From Chlorops oryzae (lineage: Eukaryota; Arthropoda; Insecta; Diptera; Chloropidae), in contig CM035808.1 in the NCBI GenBank assembly GCA_020466095.1, positions 23,884,296-23,948,295 on the forward strand: 64,000 bases of DNA, in the 5' to 3' direction. The translations under genes and the position numbers were made by a program. The first letter of the stretch is position 1, and each line of letters begins with the position of its first letter. The notes below the pieces were generated by a model. That model searched no databases and had not been told where the DNA came from. It saw only the letters and a program-made list of their open reading frames with translations. Below, piece by piece: positions 35,402 to 47,059 of the stretch.

Positions 35402-35810
35402 CAGCGTTCCCACCACTCACCAACAAAACCGTAGTAAACGACCACAAAAAACGGAGTAAAAGTGAAAATATCGGAGTAAATTAAAAAAAAAAAGAAAGCG
35501 TTTGCATCACATTAAACAGGCCCAAAATAAAGTCTTCATACAAGAATTGATTCCAGGATCCTTATTGAAACTTAAACTTAAAAAATTGTCAAATGTTATC
35601 TTTTTCATATCAACAGAACTGTCAAACATATCCAACAACATATTGAATGCTTTGCATACTTTTTATTGAAAATTTTGTAAGCTAGAGTTCAAAGATTGGG
35701 AAATTTAAAAACGGAGTAGATTCGCATAGAAAAGTAGTGACGGAGTAGATTTCAAAGTTTTTCATAAAATGGAGTAAATCTACTCCGATCGGAGCAAAGT
35801 GGGAACGCTG
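35402..35810. mobile_element. 409 bp hAT-like MITE, 8 bp TSD GTCTATGC
   Basis: The ends CAGCGTTCCCAC are perfectly inverted. The duplication GTCTATGC lies at 35394-35401 and 35811-35818. Internal CGGAGTAAA/CGGAGTAGA motifs repeat near both ends (subterminal repeats). CAGCGTTCCC ends with an 8 bp duplication fit hAT. Confidence 0.9.
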
Positions 35811-35817
35811 GTCTATG

Positions 35818-35999
35818 CTCTCTCTCTCTCTCTTATTCTCTCTCTCTCTTCTCTCTCTCTCTCTTCTCTCTCTCTCTCTTCCTCTCTCTCTCTCTCTTCT
35901 CTCTCTCTCTCCTTCTCTCTCCTCTCTTCTCTCTCTCTCTCTTCTCTCTCTTCTCTTCTCTCTCTCTCTCTTCTCTCTCTCTCTTCTCTCTCTCTCTCT

Positions 36000-36069
<70 letters not shown>

Positions 36070-36141
36070 TCCTCTCTCTCCTCTTCCTCTCTCTCTCTCT
36101 TCCTCTCTCTCTCTCTTCCTTCTCTCCTTCTCTCTCTTCCT

Positions 36142-36175
<34 letters not shown>

Positions 36176-36181
36176 CTCTCT

Positions 36182-36260
<79 letters not shown>

Positions 36261-36304
36261 TCTCTCTCTTCTTCCTCTTCTCTCTTCCTCTCTCTTCTCT
36301 CTCT

Positions 36305-36336
<32 letters not shown>

Positions 36337-36530
36337 TCCTCTCTCTCTCTCTTCTCTCTCTCTTCTCTCTCTCTCTCCTCTCTCTCTCTCTCTTCCTTCT
36401 CTTCTCTCTCTTCCTCTCTCCTCTCTTCCTCCTTCTCTCTTCCTTCTCTCTTCCTCTCTTCTCTCTCTCTCTCCTCTCTCTCTCAAAATGCTTCTCAATT
36501 CTCTTTCTTTTCCTCTCTCTCTCTTTATTC

Positions 36531-36563
<33 letters not shown>

Positions 36564-36627
36564 TCCTCTCTCTCTTCCTCTCTCTCTCTCTTCCTCTCTC
36601 TCTTCTCTCTCGCTCTCTCTCTCTCAT
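35818..36627. repeat. ~810 bp (CT)n pyrimidine tract
   Basis: Almost pure CT/TTCTC repeat, with one short interruption near 36484-36535 that includes CAAAATGC. It starts directly at the last base of the target duplication of the adjacent MITE. Long Leu/Ser and Arg/Glu frames across it on both strands are compositional. Such homopyrimidine tracts can adopt triplex (H-DNA) forms. Confidence 0.95.
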
Positions 36628-38034
36628 AAATGAGCTCCAATTCAGCTTTTCTGGGTTTTGCTTTGCATAAAAATTTATCGGTTCATTTCTCTGGCGAATT
36701 GAAATTAAAAATTCGGGTGCAGTCCTGTGCTTTTAACACTCTTGGCTAACTTGCCAGCTCAGTATAAGCGAAAATAGCTTTACTTCGAAGTAATTTTTGT
36801 TTTTCTTTTTTTAGCATGTGTTTCTTATGAGTGCTTCACTTACTGCATATAGATTCAGTATAGGCTCCAAGAAGTGCTCTTTAAGCTTACGCGCCACATT
36901 TACGGCGTGACTGATCCTAAAGGGCTAACCGTTGTCCATTAGAAGATTCCTATTCCGGTGCGGTCATTCAATTTCCTTTCTTCAATTTCTCTCCGCCTCA
37001 TTTATTCCCTCCTCTCGCATTGACAGCAACAAACTGTTGCTTTCCATTTCGAACAATTTCCCTTTCATTTTTCCAACAACTCTGATTATTTTGAAATAAA
37101 AAAATTTTCGTTTCCCAATGAATAAATCATTTTCATTTCAGTTCATTCATCCAATTATGTATGCCGATCACGTTTTAACACCTAAAAGCATTCTATTCCG
37201 ATTTTAACCTTTATCTAGCCGATCTTCACACATTTTCGCTTTTTTCCGTTAATTACTGAAAACGATCTTGGGCATGCGAATCTCGATTCAAGCGAAAGTG
37301 AACGGCCGGGGTGGGGTGGGGTGGGCTGGGCAGTCACAAATGGATTCGAAATGACTTATTTGTATTAAGGCGACAATCGTTCAGATTATTAGTTAATTAA
37401 ATACAATTTTCGCGTTAATTAAGAACGCAGGAAACGTCGTTTGGGATTATTGAATTCATTTCAAATGCATTCGCGACTGGGCCGTGACGTGTCAGGCTTG
37501 TTTTGAAGGACGAAAATACAATCGAAGGTTAAATGAAATATCTATGCATCCAAAGAGGGAAGTGCGTTGAGCGTTGATCGTTGATCGTTCACATAAACCA
37601 GATCAACATATTTCCGGTCTATGCAGTTAACCTGTTTTACTCATAATTAACTGTGCGGAATCCATTCAGATTTATTTTAATTGATTCCATAAAGCGAACG
37701 AATCGATGCGCGAACGAACTTAGAGAACGGCAAAAGTTCCTTTATCTCAAACAATTGCCAATTGAGGAACAAGTAACATATTCGTTTCTTTTTTTTTTTT
37801 TTGGTCGCGACCAAATCATTCTTCTGATTGCGCAACAATCAATTAATAATTAACATGTTTTGAGTTGTTATTACAAAAACGTGTTGAAAGTACAGAGACA
37901 ATCATTTGAAGAACAGTTTTTTTTTTTTTATCATCGAGAGGAATTTAGTATTCTATCATCTTTCTAATATGGAAAATTATTTAAAAGATAAAAATGTTGT
38001 GCCATGAGTTCAAACTTTTCGCTAAGGATTTCAA
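36628..38034. other. Non-coding, single-copy-looking
   Basis: A G-rich GGGGTGGGGTGGGGTGGGC run lies at about 37308-37327. There is no supported gene. The composition is more balanced than the repeat-rich DNA to the left and may be host regulatory sequence. Confidence 0.35.
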
Positions 38035-38205
38035 ATCTTCTTCTTGCGTTTTCAAGTGTCCTAGTCCGCAAGACGCGACCATTTTCTCAACTTTCTTCTG
38101 TCAGTTGCATCATCTGATGTAAGTCCTTCAGACTCGAGATCCAATTTTATTGTGTCCATCCACCGCTGTTTCGGACGTCCTCGTTGTCCTTTGTAATTTA
38201 TAGAG
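38035..38205 (-). pseudogene. RTE-type LINE 3' fragment (minus strand)
   Basis: The minus-strand translation includes RGRPKQRWMDTIKLDLES and then LTSDDATDRRKLRKW, the C-terminal tail of RTE-like ORFs (GRPxxRW...DR..WR). It ends in a CTT-rich (AAG on minus) tail, like the fragment at 22800-23270. It is 5' truncated to under 200 bp. Confidence 0.7.
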
Positions 38206-38214
38206 TGTATCTCT

Positions 38215-38400
38215 TTTTTGACAAGCTGTCCTCATTTGCCCTACCAGCGTAGCCTGGTCATAATGGGTCCGCTAAGCCACTTTCGTTTCTTGGATACTGA
38301 GATTCATAAGCAGTCTCAATCTACTCTAAGGGAACATGGGCTCCAAAAAGATCTCTTAGGTCGTGCCGCTCTTATAGCCTTTATAATAATAATAGTAATC
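38215..38400 (+). pseudogene. LINE 3' end fragment
   Basis: GGGAACATGGGCTCC..AAAAGATCTCTTAGGTCGTG..TTATAGCC, followed by TAATAATAATAG, matches the 3' end of the RNase H LINE at 26560-26640. Only the terminal part is present, as expected for a 5'-truncated insertion. Confidence 0.6.
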
Positions 38401-39479
38401 ATTTTTATTACATATGACGTTTCATATATGACTCTTTTTAAAGCCCTCTTATTAGCGTGCTGACAAATTAATTTCATGCGACATAAAAGTACCATACGAT
38501 ATACACTTTATATCCACCATGATATGTTTGTGTTATTATCTTTAAAATAAAAACTGAAAGTCATGATGTTTTTTATTATGAACTGAATAAATAATGAAAT
38601 TATATGGGAAACCAATATATTTAAAACAGGAACGTATTAACATAGGTATATACAATATAATTAACATTTTTTTTTTTTTTTAATTCTGGGCATTTCTCCA
38701 GCGAAATCAATAAAATTTGTGGGTATAAAAATATCAACTGCCATTTCGTACACATACTGAAAATGTGTGTAACTGGGAATTTGAGTATTAAAAATGCAAA
38801 TTTCTGATATAAAATAAAACACAAGATAAAACAGGTCCACCGAATACATATGATGACCAAACCGTACACAACATCATATTTTAGTCTGGCAATTTGACAG
38901 CATTTCGGAATATTTTCGAATGAAGTGAGTTCTTCTATTTCAAAAACGATTGCGCTGGTGTGAAGTTCAGCCACGTGCCTCCAGCATTAAAGTTCATTGT
39001 TCATTGTTTATTTGTATCCGCATGCCAGTGCAATTTTAAGAAGTTTTGAGCAATGAATGACATCGAAGATTGATTTATCAATTAATTTTTTTTTTTTTTT
39101 TTTTGAAAAGATCGTTAAAATTATTGATAGCAAGATCCGAAGTATGTCTAATTGAAGTTGGAAAAATTGAAATTTATAGTGTGGGCTATTGTTAATGACG
39201 GCAATTTTAAAAGCATTCGTTGATATTTTATTTCATTCTTATTCAAAGCAATCAAACAAAGGGACAGATAATGTTATCAAGGCCTTTTCAGTCACTTCCT
39301 ATTCTTAATGGCGTATCTGAACAGGTGTATGGGTAGAATTTTTTACCTACGCAGTTTTGAAATTTTTTTGAAAATCAAATTTAGTACTTTTTTTTTTTTG
39401 CTACATAATGCCAATTATGGCAGCGACAACATCGGGCACGTTAAGTAGAGTGCAAAAAAGCGTTCAATGTCAAGGTTGA
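38401..39479. other. Non-coding, nothing recognised
   Basis: AT-rich with poly-T runs; short minus frames only. Confidence 0.4.
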
Positions 39480-39767
39480 AAATGTATCTTTTTCACGCAC
39501 GACTTCTCGATGCGTCGTGGCTCACGCGCACAGGCGTGACTCGCATTTGAATTCAGCAAAGCATCGTACGCACGGATGCAGTTTAACTCGTGTGCATGCG
39601 CATGCGCATAGGCGTTCGCCTTTTAATGCACTTCAAAGCGATCAAGCTTATCTTTGGTCTGCGATCGAATCGAGCGGATTCGACGATGCTAAATTGATCG
39701 ATTTCAATCACGTTCTTGGAAAAAGTTTTTATTACAAATCTTTGTTTTCACAGTACTTGACGAAAAA
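39480..39767. other. CpG-rich island-like segment
   Basis: This stands out from the AT-rich surroundings by many CG dinucleotides (for example ATGCGCATGCGCATAGGCG) and alternating purine-pyrimidine GTGCATGCGCATGCGCAT near 39590. An 88-codon plus frame (39517-39783) crosses into the adjacent MITE and has no domain, so it is not called. It could be an untranslated first exon or promoter. Confidence 0.3.
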
Positions 39768-39775
39768 GGCTAAAC

Positions 39776-40191
39776 TAACCTGACCAGATATTTTTCGGAA
39801 AAAATCGGACCCAAAAAAAAAAAAAAAGGTTATCATTTTTTTCGCCTCCAATAAAAGAATTCATTAAAAAACGTTCAAAAAAATAATATACGAAATATTT
39901 TATTTTGTAATCATACAAAAGCAAGTCAATGGGGGTTGTTACAGGATCTGATAGCTGTCACAATTGGAATGAAAACCGCCCCACATTTCTTCTACGAGTT
40001 ATAGATTCTATTGGTTTTATTTTTGAACCTGGATTTGTATCAGTTCTTATATTTTATGACATTACGGTTCATCTGAATTCTGATTCCGACAGCAATTGCA
40101 ATCTGTGGCGAGAAGCCAAAATCGGACCAGTCGGACCTAGGTTTAAAAAATCGGACCAAGTCCGACAAAATCGGACCACCTGGTCACGTTA
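39776..40191. mobile_element. 416 bp hAT-like MITE, 8 bp TSD GGCTAAAC
   Basis: The ends TAACCTGACCAG and inverted TAACGTGACCAG are flanked by the duplication GGCTAAAC (39768-39775 and 40192-40199). AAATCGGAC motifs repeat near both ends. Non-coding. Confidence 0.85.
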
Positions 40192-40199
40192 GGCTAAAC

Positions 40200-43100
40200 C
40201 GTTCTAGATAAATACAAAAAAAAAAAAAAAATCTCTGAGAAATCTTATGGTATTTCCCATCGTTTAATTTTCATTTCCATCAAAACGAATGCATCATAAA
40301 AGTGCGGTGATTTTTTTCTTTTCCTTAAGCGACGACGAAGATAAACAGAGGAAACGTGATCTGTAAATATCTCAAAGTTTCGGTTTTGTTAGCACAATTC
40401 AACTGAGCCTTTATTGACGCGAGAGGGAAAACCCAGACTAAAGCTTAAACCGGTGATTTGATTCGGTGTTTATTTATTTAATTTTTTTTTTTTTTTGCTT
40501 AGCTACGCATGCGTCTTAGTTTTAATAGCCTCTCAAGAGTCTACGATGAAAAGACTTAGTCATCGCCATCGCCAAACAAAAGTGAAATCAAAGAGCGACC
40601 GCAAAGTTTAATCGTCCATTAAGTTGTTTGTGGAGCTTACGGGTAATTCTACCTTAAGTAATTAGAAAATAAAAAGTTTTTTTTTTGTCCCGCCGCATCG
40701 AATTATTTATGGATTGACGTTAATTTGAATGCGATGCTGTGGAAAATTTTATGACTTTTTTTGGAATTTTTAATTTTTCGTTCCAAAAGGGATCGCCTGA
40801 GTTGTTCTAATAAAGCCATGAAAAGATGGAAAACCGGTACAGGTATTGGTAAATAACTAAATTTATTATTTTTTGAAGAAAGACTTGGTATCAATTTTAA
40901 GGCCGCAACGATGTTAGGTGATGTCGAGATCTTTCCTAACTTAACTTTCGCCTGTGGGCGTCATGAAACGAAAGTGGAAGAAATTCAAAAATAAAAATAT
41001 CGCGGGATGTCACTTAATTTATTGAAGTCTCTGAAGGGGACATTTCAATCAATATTGATCACCTATGTTTGCCTCCAAAAATTAAGTCTGACGTTGCGCT
41101 TTACTTTGCCAAGAAAGCACCTTATGCTAAAACCGGCGCTGGGCTCTGGAGGGTGGCAACGCTGAAAGGAATGGTTCTCGAATTCCTTTCCTTTGGAAAT
41201 GATAGGTAATAATTACCTTTTTAAACTTTGTAAATACTTTCGTCTTTTGCTGAATGAGAATGCGGCTCTGTTGTATTAGGTATAGATACGGCCTTGAAGG
41301 TTGAAAGGGTCTTACTCATTCGAATTTATGTATTTCTTTTGATCGCCATCATGGAACGCCAAAGTGAAGAATTACAAGTTTCTTACAATTTCGAAATTCT
41401 TGAAAGGTTTTCTTCATTAATGTTGACATTTTCTATTTGATAATTAAGTGAAAAAATGCGACTGAAATTCTTTTCCAATTCATGTGCGGTCGGCACTTTT
41501 TTCATAAACGCAAAAAATAAAAAAAAATAAAAATTTAATAAAAATAGCGATCGATTAGAACGACTGATACAATCTCTTTCGGATCGCATGGAGAAAATAA
41601 TTGAAATGCCATTAAAATTAGATATCATTTGATGTTGTCAACAAAGTGACTTAAAATGGACATTAATTGAAAATACACAGTAATTTGCGCATAAAAACAT
41701 TGGCACCGAAACACGCAAATTTCCCATGAAAAATGGTTTTAATTATAATTCGGTTTTTTTTTTCTTTGTTTTCTTAACTACAATTTTAAAGTAGAATATT
41801 TTTCCACGCGATGGTTTGTCAATTTCGATAACATAATTCATCGATTTTGTGGTGTTTCTCGCATGCGACTTTGGGGATCTAACAAAGGAGACCGCCATTG
41901 TTGACACCCGAGACCAAGATTTATGCAAAGTCGTCGGCAATTTTTCAACCAGTATTGAAGGTTAATTATCAATTGGCGAATTTCCATTGAGACTAGAAAA
42001 AATAAGTAAAAAAAAAATTTTTTTTTAAATATATATCGTTCTGTTGTACGATTGTTGCGAAATGGAAAATTCTCGCATTGTCAACAGGTGAAATAATGCA
42101 TTAACGTGATAGCATAGAGCCCCACATTCATAGCTGGCGACAGCTTACCTTGATGCTGTTTTCAATTGGCGTTTGGCACCAAATTATTAGTATTATTTTT
42201 TTTTTTACATCATAAAATACCTACTTATGTATGTAAATGAAATGAATTATTTGCGATTTTCGTGAGGGATCGATAGTCGGGCATAGGCACGTCGGACGCG
42301 AGTGCAGCCGGCTTTAAACGCCAACGCCTTTGTGCATTATCTTAAGTAGCTTCATTAGTTACAGAATTGTGCTTTCGATTTATGATTTGTCGAGGCTGGA
42401 ATGGAAACCTCAGCAGGTGGATTTGAATGTCCGAATTCAAAATCGATTGGCCTTTAATTGAGTGTTAATACGAATGCACTGAACACTTTTTCAAATAAAA
42501 TCTCGCACTCTCGACAAATATCTCCCATGACATTGTCGTGCTGTTAACGAATTCAAATTTCATCGCATGCAATGAACAAAACGAACTTACTTATTCACAT
42601 CTTTTAAAATTCCTTTGGCATAAGGCCCTTCAAAATGAAAACAAAAACAACGCGAAAAAAAACAAATCTCAACTATTAACTAAACATCTATCTGTAATTA
42701 AATAATTTATAGCCGCTTATTGGGCAAATATGCCCTAATAAACATTTTTCTAGACTCTAATGAAAAGCTATAAGATTTCCACGCGACACGCCAGGTGTTT
42801 TAAATCAATAGGTTTCGCCTTTTTTTTTCATACTTTTTTTACTTTGAAAAAAAAATATTAAATTTTTTTACCTTGGCATTCACAAAAGCTTAAGAGCGGA
42901 AATAATCATTGTGTCTTTAAAAAAGGTCTTAAAATGTACCTACAGGGCCGCAAATACATGCTTATGTTGCATTTTTTAAAAGATACTCAAGATTTTTTTT
43001 TTTTTTGTCCAGAACATTTTTTGCTTATTTTTGTAAAGCAAAATATTAAATATTTTAATTTTATCAAAAAATGTTAAAGAATTAAGGAAATTAATTGTCT

Positions 43101-43724
43101 AATTAGTGGTTAGAGCTTTTACCTTTCACCAAAGACTTCTAAAATGTGTGATTCATAAGGCAGAGCAATGTGGTTCCTGGAAAAAAGAAAGTTGACAATT
43201 AAAATAAAAATTCTAAAGATAATTAAATAAAAATAATAAACTAATTAGAGCTATTACGCATGGCCCAAATGCCTGGGAGCTTAAATATACCCAACCGAAA
43301 ATGTCCCGATGGCAGCATCGATGACTTCAGCATGACATTGGAGCCGCAAGTACTCCCAATTCAAACCCTCACTTGTAGTGATATTTCTACATGTATGGGA
43401 TTGGCGTTCATTAGTTCATAGGTTGGTCATCGAAGGTCGATTACAGTACCAAGCGATTTAAATGATGGTCTGTCTGGTGTCCCGGCAAACGTTTTTCGGG
43501 TCCCTTTTTCCCGGCAAGCGATTGGTCGGCCGGTGCATCGCTATCATTCTTAGACGATCAATTCCGCTAATTTCACAATTAAGAATTCGTTTCAAATGTC
43601 TCCAGAAGTCTATCTGGTACTTTACCACTGGTACCATTTTTCTATAGGAATTTAACTCGGGTACCATTTTTAGGAATTTAGCTCGGGTACCATACCAAAA
43701 GTGGTGCTTTCATAATAAAAATTA
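40200..43724. other. Non-coding upstream region of the transporter gene
   Basis: No gene or sharp transposon boundary was found. Near 43105 a TAGTGGTTAGAGCTTTTACC segment resembles a tRNA-type A-box, but its B-box partner is poor. Near 42270-42330 a GC-richer stretch (CGGGCATAGGCACGTCGGAC) could be promoter DNA. Two direct copies of AGGAATTTA..CTCGGGTACCAT lie at 43646-43691. Confidence 0.35.
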
Positions 43725-43990
43725 TCGGTTTTAGAAACGATCAATTATCGAAACAATCGATTGTTAAAAATATCGATCATTGAACTATCGATTGTTGAAA
43801 CAATCGATTATTGAACCTATTGATTACCCAAACTATCGAATATTGAACCTATCGATTATTGAAACCATCGATTTTTGAGCCGATCGATTATTAAAAAATC
43901 GATTTTTTATCCGATCGTTTATTGAAAAAATCGATTATTGAAGCTATCGATAATTGAACCTATCTATTATCGAAACTATCGATCGCACTC
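43725..43990. repeat. Degenerate tandem repeat rich in ATCGAT
   Basis: About fourteen units of roughly 18-20 bp of the type TATCGATTATTGAAAC, with ATCGAT recurring in most units. Units are diverged (ATCGATTGTTG, ATCGATTTTTG, ATCGATAATTG). ATCGAT is the core of the fly DRE/BEAF-type site (TATCGATA), but binding is only a possibility here. Confidence 0.8.
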
Positions 43991-44895
43991 CAGCTCTATC
44001 AAACCAATAAAGAGGGCATATCTACAAATCTTCTTGCTTCATTACGTCGTAAAAAACTTCAGCAATTCTGCTAGTCTTACGAGTATGTGTCCCATTTTAC
44101 AAACAAAATGAGAAATATAGGCGTCATGCTAAACTGCGTATACTATGGTTACAAAGTACGGAAAATTAAATAAGAAGGGCTTTAAAAATCGGCTCCTTGT
44201 ATATAACCACGTGATATAAATTGAGGAAGTTTTTATTATAGGATTCTTTCGTTTTAGGACTAGGCGACTTCCCCTAGGATCCGAGTCCGGGCCTGCCATG
44301 GTTAGTACTGCCGGGAGTACTGGTTAAAGTTTTCAACTAGCTAATAATCGCACCTCGGTAGAACCTTGTTGAAAACGATATCGCCTCTACGCAAAGCTGA
44401 CGTTCATAGCCCAAAGTACACCCTTTTAATTTCCACGAATTTAAACGTAGTGAGAATTATAAAAAAAATGTTTCCCAAATTTTCTCTCTCGGAAAAAAAT
44501 GCATATACACAGCCTATAACTGGCAAAATCTAGTGAGATACTGTCTAGATTTTTCTATCCGAGCTTTACCTAGAGAACATAACATAGGCCCTGTGTAGAT
44601 TATTTACGTCATCGTCAATGTAGGGGCAGTTCTACCCAGCGCCAAAGTAGGGCCCAGATAAGCCTGATCGGTTCAAGAATTTTTAGTCCAGGGCCTGTCT
44701 AGACCCAGCCTAGATTAATCTATATTGTGGCATATAGGCCCAAGCTAAGCACCAGACTTCTCTAGGCAATTTTCCAGCCGGGTAACTGTTTATCTGTGCC
44801 GGGTATTGTCTTGAAGTACTTGTTTTCAATATTTCCATTATTCCATTCGACAAATAACTAGATTCCCTAAATAAATTCTTTTTCTAATTTTTCAG
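43991..44895. other. Non-coding, immediate upstream of transporter coding exon
   Basis: It contains several CTAGATT/TCTAG motifs between 44530 and 44770, possibly part of an old repeat. The last 20 bp form the polypyrimidine tract and AG acceptor of the transporter's first coding exon. Confidence 0.4.
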
Positions 44896-44923
44896 ATAAT
44901 CTACAAACAGTTGATCGCCTCAG

Positions 44924-45150
44924 ATGATATCGATATTTGAGAAAATGGGCTCATTTTATAGCTTCTATGTTCTAGCCGTACTCACAATCGGATACGTTTT
45001 AGGTGAACTGGGTCATTATTTGATCGGAATCACATCGAAGCAGACAGCAATGGAACTGGATTACGGCGATAAAGCATGTCAGTTGAATAATACGGAGTTC
45101 ACACTTTCAGAATTGCCAGTGAAATGCTCAGACAAATTAGAGGAGGAAGG
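44924..45150 (+). CDS. MFS transporter, coding exon 1
   Basis: This exon encodes residues 1-75. The exon begins at 44896 after the acceptor TTTTTCAG. All three frames are closed between there and the ATG (in-frame TGA at 44912), so ATG 44924 must be the start and an untranslated first exon lies upstream. Residues 10-32 form the first membrane helix (YSFYVLAVLTIGYVLGEL). An extracellular-type loop follows with NNT (possible N-glycosylation) and the first two of four loop cysteines. The exon ends in phase 2 at GGAAGG|GTAAGC. The product is a predicted plasma- or organelle-membrane carrier; the substrate is unknown. Confidence 0.88.
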
Positions 45151-45219
45151 GTAAGCAAACCCCAATATTCATGCAGGCAGTTTTTATACAATGTATAAAA
45201 TTGTTCTCCTCTAATCCAG

Positions 45220-45483
45220 ATGTGTTGCACTCAATTTAAATGGTACAAATTATTGCGAATGGAACTATAACGGATTGGGTATTGATTATCAAATCCTCGC
45301 CGGACCTACCTTCATATTGGTCTTTACGATTTGTGGTGTATTTATGGGCTTTGCGGCTGATAAATATCATCGTGTTAAAATGTTGACTGTTTGCACGTTG
45401 ATCTTTGCTGTGGCCATTATACTCCAAGGCACTGTCAAGGAGTACTGGCATTTACTTGTTCTGCGAATGATACTGGCAGCGGG
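45220..45483 (+). CDS. MFS transporter, coding exon 2
   Basis: This exon encodes residues 76-163 and two bases of codon 164, entered in phase 2 after ATCCAG and left in phase 2 at GCGGG|GTAAGA. It completes the cysteine loop (C77 and C88, with NGT as a second sequon) and carries transmembrane helices 2-4. The MFS signature motif A reads GFAADKYHRVK at about 119-129 (general form GxxxDxxxR), between helices 2 and 3. The intron before it is 69 nt with GT-AG ends. Confidence 0.9.
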
Positions 45484-45549
45484 GTAAGATCCCTTTGTCC
45501 AAGATCGACTTTTTGAATTCTGTTTCAAATAACCATTTCCATATCACAG

Positions 45550-46403
45550 GGAGTCTGGCTGCAATCCATTGGCTACTGGTATCATGTCTGATATCTTCCC
45601 GGAGAATAAGCGTGCTCTGGTTATGGCCGTCTTCAATTGGGGTATATACGGTGGCTATGGGATTGCATTTCCCGTTGGACGGTACATTACAAGAGCGAAT
45701 TTCTGGGATCTTGGCTGGCGTGTTCCGTATTTGGCAACCGGTGTTTTAGCTGTGATAGTTGCGGCACTTACCGGAACAACATTGCGTGAGCCACAACGTA
45801 AGGCAATTGCGGAGGCGAATGCAAATAATGATGGAAAACCCGATATTAAGGACGCCAGTCTATGGTCCGTTTTAAAAAGTCCTGCAATGATCATGTTAAT
45901 GATTGCTGCTTCCATACGTCACTGTGGCGGTTGTACTTTTGCCTATAATAGCGATTTGTACTACAATACGTATTTCCCCGATGTTGATTTGGGATGGTGG
46001 CTCTTCGGCGTGACCATTATTATTGGCAGTATTGGTGTTGTTGTTGGCGGTGTTGTCTCCGATGTTATTGTCGCAAAAATGGGTATTCGGTCGCGTGCAT
46101 TCATCTTAGCATTGAGCCAACTGATTGCTACACTGCCAGCCTTCGGTTCAGTTTATTTCGATCCGTTGGGAGCGATGGTATCGCTTGGATTGAGTTACTT
46201 CTTCGCTGAAATGTGGTTTGGAATTGTCTTTGCGATCGTGGTCGAAATTGTTCCTCTGAAAGTGCGATCATCAACCATTGGTGTATTTCTTTTCGTGATG
46301 AATAACATTGGCGGAAATCTACCAATTTTAGTTGATCCAGTTGCCAAGGAGATCGGCTATCGTAGCTCACTTATGATCTTCTACGCGGGCTTTTATGGCA
46401 TAA
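45550..46403 (+). CDS. MFS transporter, coding exon 3 (core)
   Basis: This exon encodes the bulk of the carrier, residues 164-448. It opens with GESGCNPLATGIMSDIFPEN, then KRALVMAVFNWGIYGGYG and WRVPYLATG..LREPQR. The layout G-E-x..I-x-D-x-F..R..G..G, then WR..G..REP, is that of spinster-related MFS carriers, so a distant relation to that group is inferred, not shown. A cytosolic loop (about 245-275) separates the two six-helix halves. The second half has a weaker motif A equivalent (GGVVSDVIVAKMG). It ends in phase 1 at GGCATAA|GTATGT. Reading through that donor gives a stop after eight codons, so the splice is needed. Confidence 0.92.
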
Positions 46404-46482
46404 GTATGTTCGAATTCATCGGTTAAGCTTTAAAAACAAAAAATCATTTTTATTGCCTATTCTGTTTACCATTTTTTCATAG

Positions 46483-46820
46483 GTTCAATACTATTTTTCA
46501 TCACGTGCTTGCTTCTTGACGGTAAGCCGGAGGAGGATGAACCAGAAAAGTCAATTGATGCAATCGAGAACATGCCCGACGTACGTCACATGCATGGACA
46601 TGATAATTCAGTTTTTACCTCTGATGAAACACTGCCCCACAACGGACGCCTTGGAGTATTGCCACAGCACATACAATTATCCAACAATGGTTATGACAAG
46701 CCGTATGCACCGCAACAGCATTACCCTCAAAACAATAATCATCACAGCAATCACCATCATCATCACCATCCGAGACACAATATCGAATCGCTGGAATTAC
46801 GCGAGAGCAGCAGACTGTAG
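46483..46820 (+). CDS. MFS transporter, coding exon 4 with His-rich tail
   Basis: This exon enters in phase 1 after TTTTTTCATAG and encodes residues 449-560, with the stop TAG at 46818-46820. It finishes the last helix (SSILFFITCLLLDG) and then gives a ~100-residue hydrophilic cytosolic tail with an acidic KPEEDEPEK segment and a Gln/Asn/His-rich stretch ending in a run of six His (about residues 533-546). The four exons total 1,683 nt, exactly 561 codons. The tail is not a standard MFS feature and may bind metal or serve regulation; this is unproven. Confidence 0.88.
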
Positions 46821-47056
46821 ACTATAGTGATTCTCATCACAATGGAATCGATCGACATCTTCTCATCAATTTAGTCTCATTCAAAGCCACCCATTGATGT
46901 GTTGCGTGTGATCAGGTTTTGCACTAGATATATAGAATTTTGTATATAAATGTTTCTTGTAATCTCTTGTTACTCTTACGATGTTAGTTAGTAAGCTTTC
47001 GAACTCGAATTCAATAAGTATTAGTAGGACTACAAAAGTTTTTTAATATTTAAACC
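46821..47056 (+). other. Transporter 3' UTR region
   Basis: AT-rich sequence after the stop codon. No AATAAA occurs before the MITE at 47060. The first AATAAA is at 47443-47448, beyond both MITEs, so these may lie inside the 3' UTR. Confidence 0.4.
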
Positions 47057-47059
47057 TTA

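Noticed and set aside
35799..36640. Ser/Leu-rich and Arg/Glu-rich ORFs of about 270 codons on both strands
   Set aside because: Compositional artefact of the (CT)n tract.
39517..39783. 88-codon ORF as a gene
   Set aside because: Its last codons lie in an inserted MITE and the rest is CpG-rich, low-complexity sequence with no domain.
43095..43180. tRNA-like segment TAGTGGTTAGAGC
   Set aside because: No acceptable B-box or cloverleaf; at best a decayed SINE.
18466..44924. Splicing of the MSKTQGVGIFV exon to the transporter
   Set aside because: All three frames between the acceptor at 44896 and the ATG at 44924 contain stops, so it cannot add an N-terminus.
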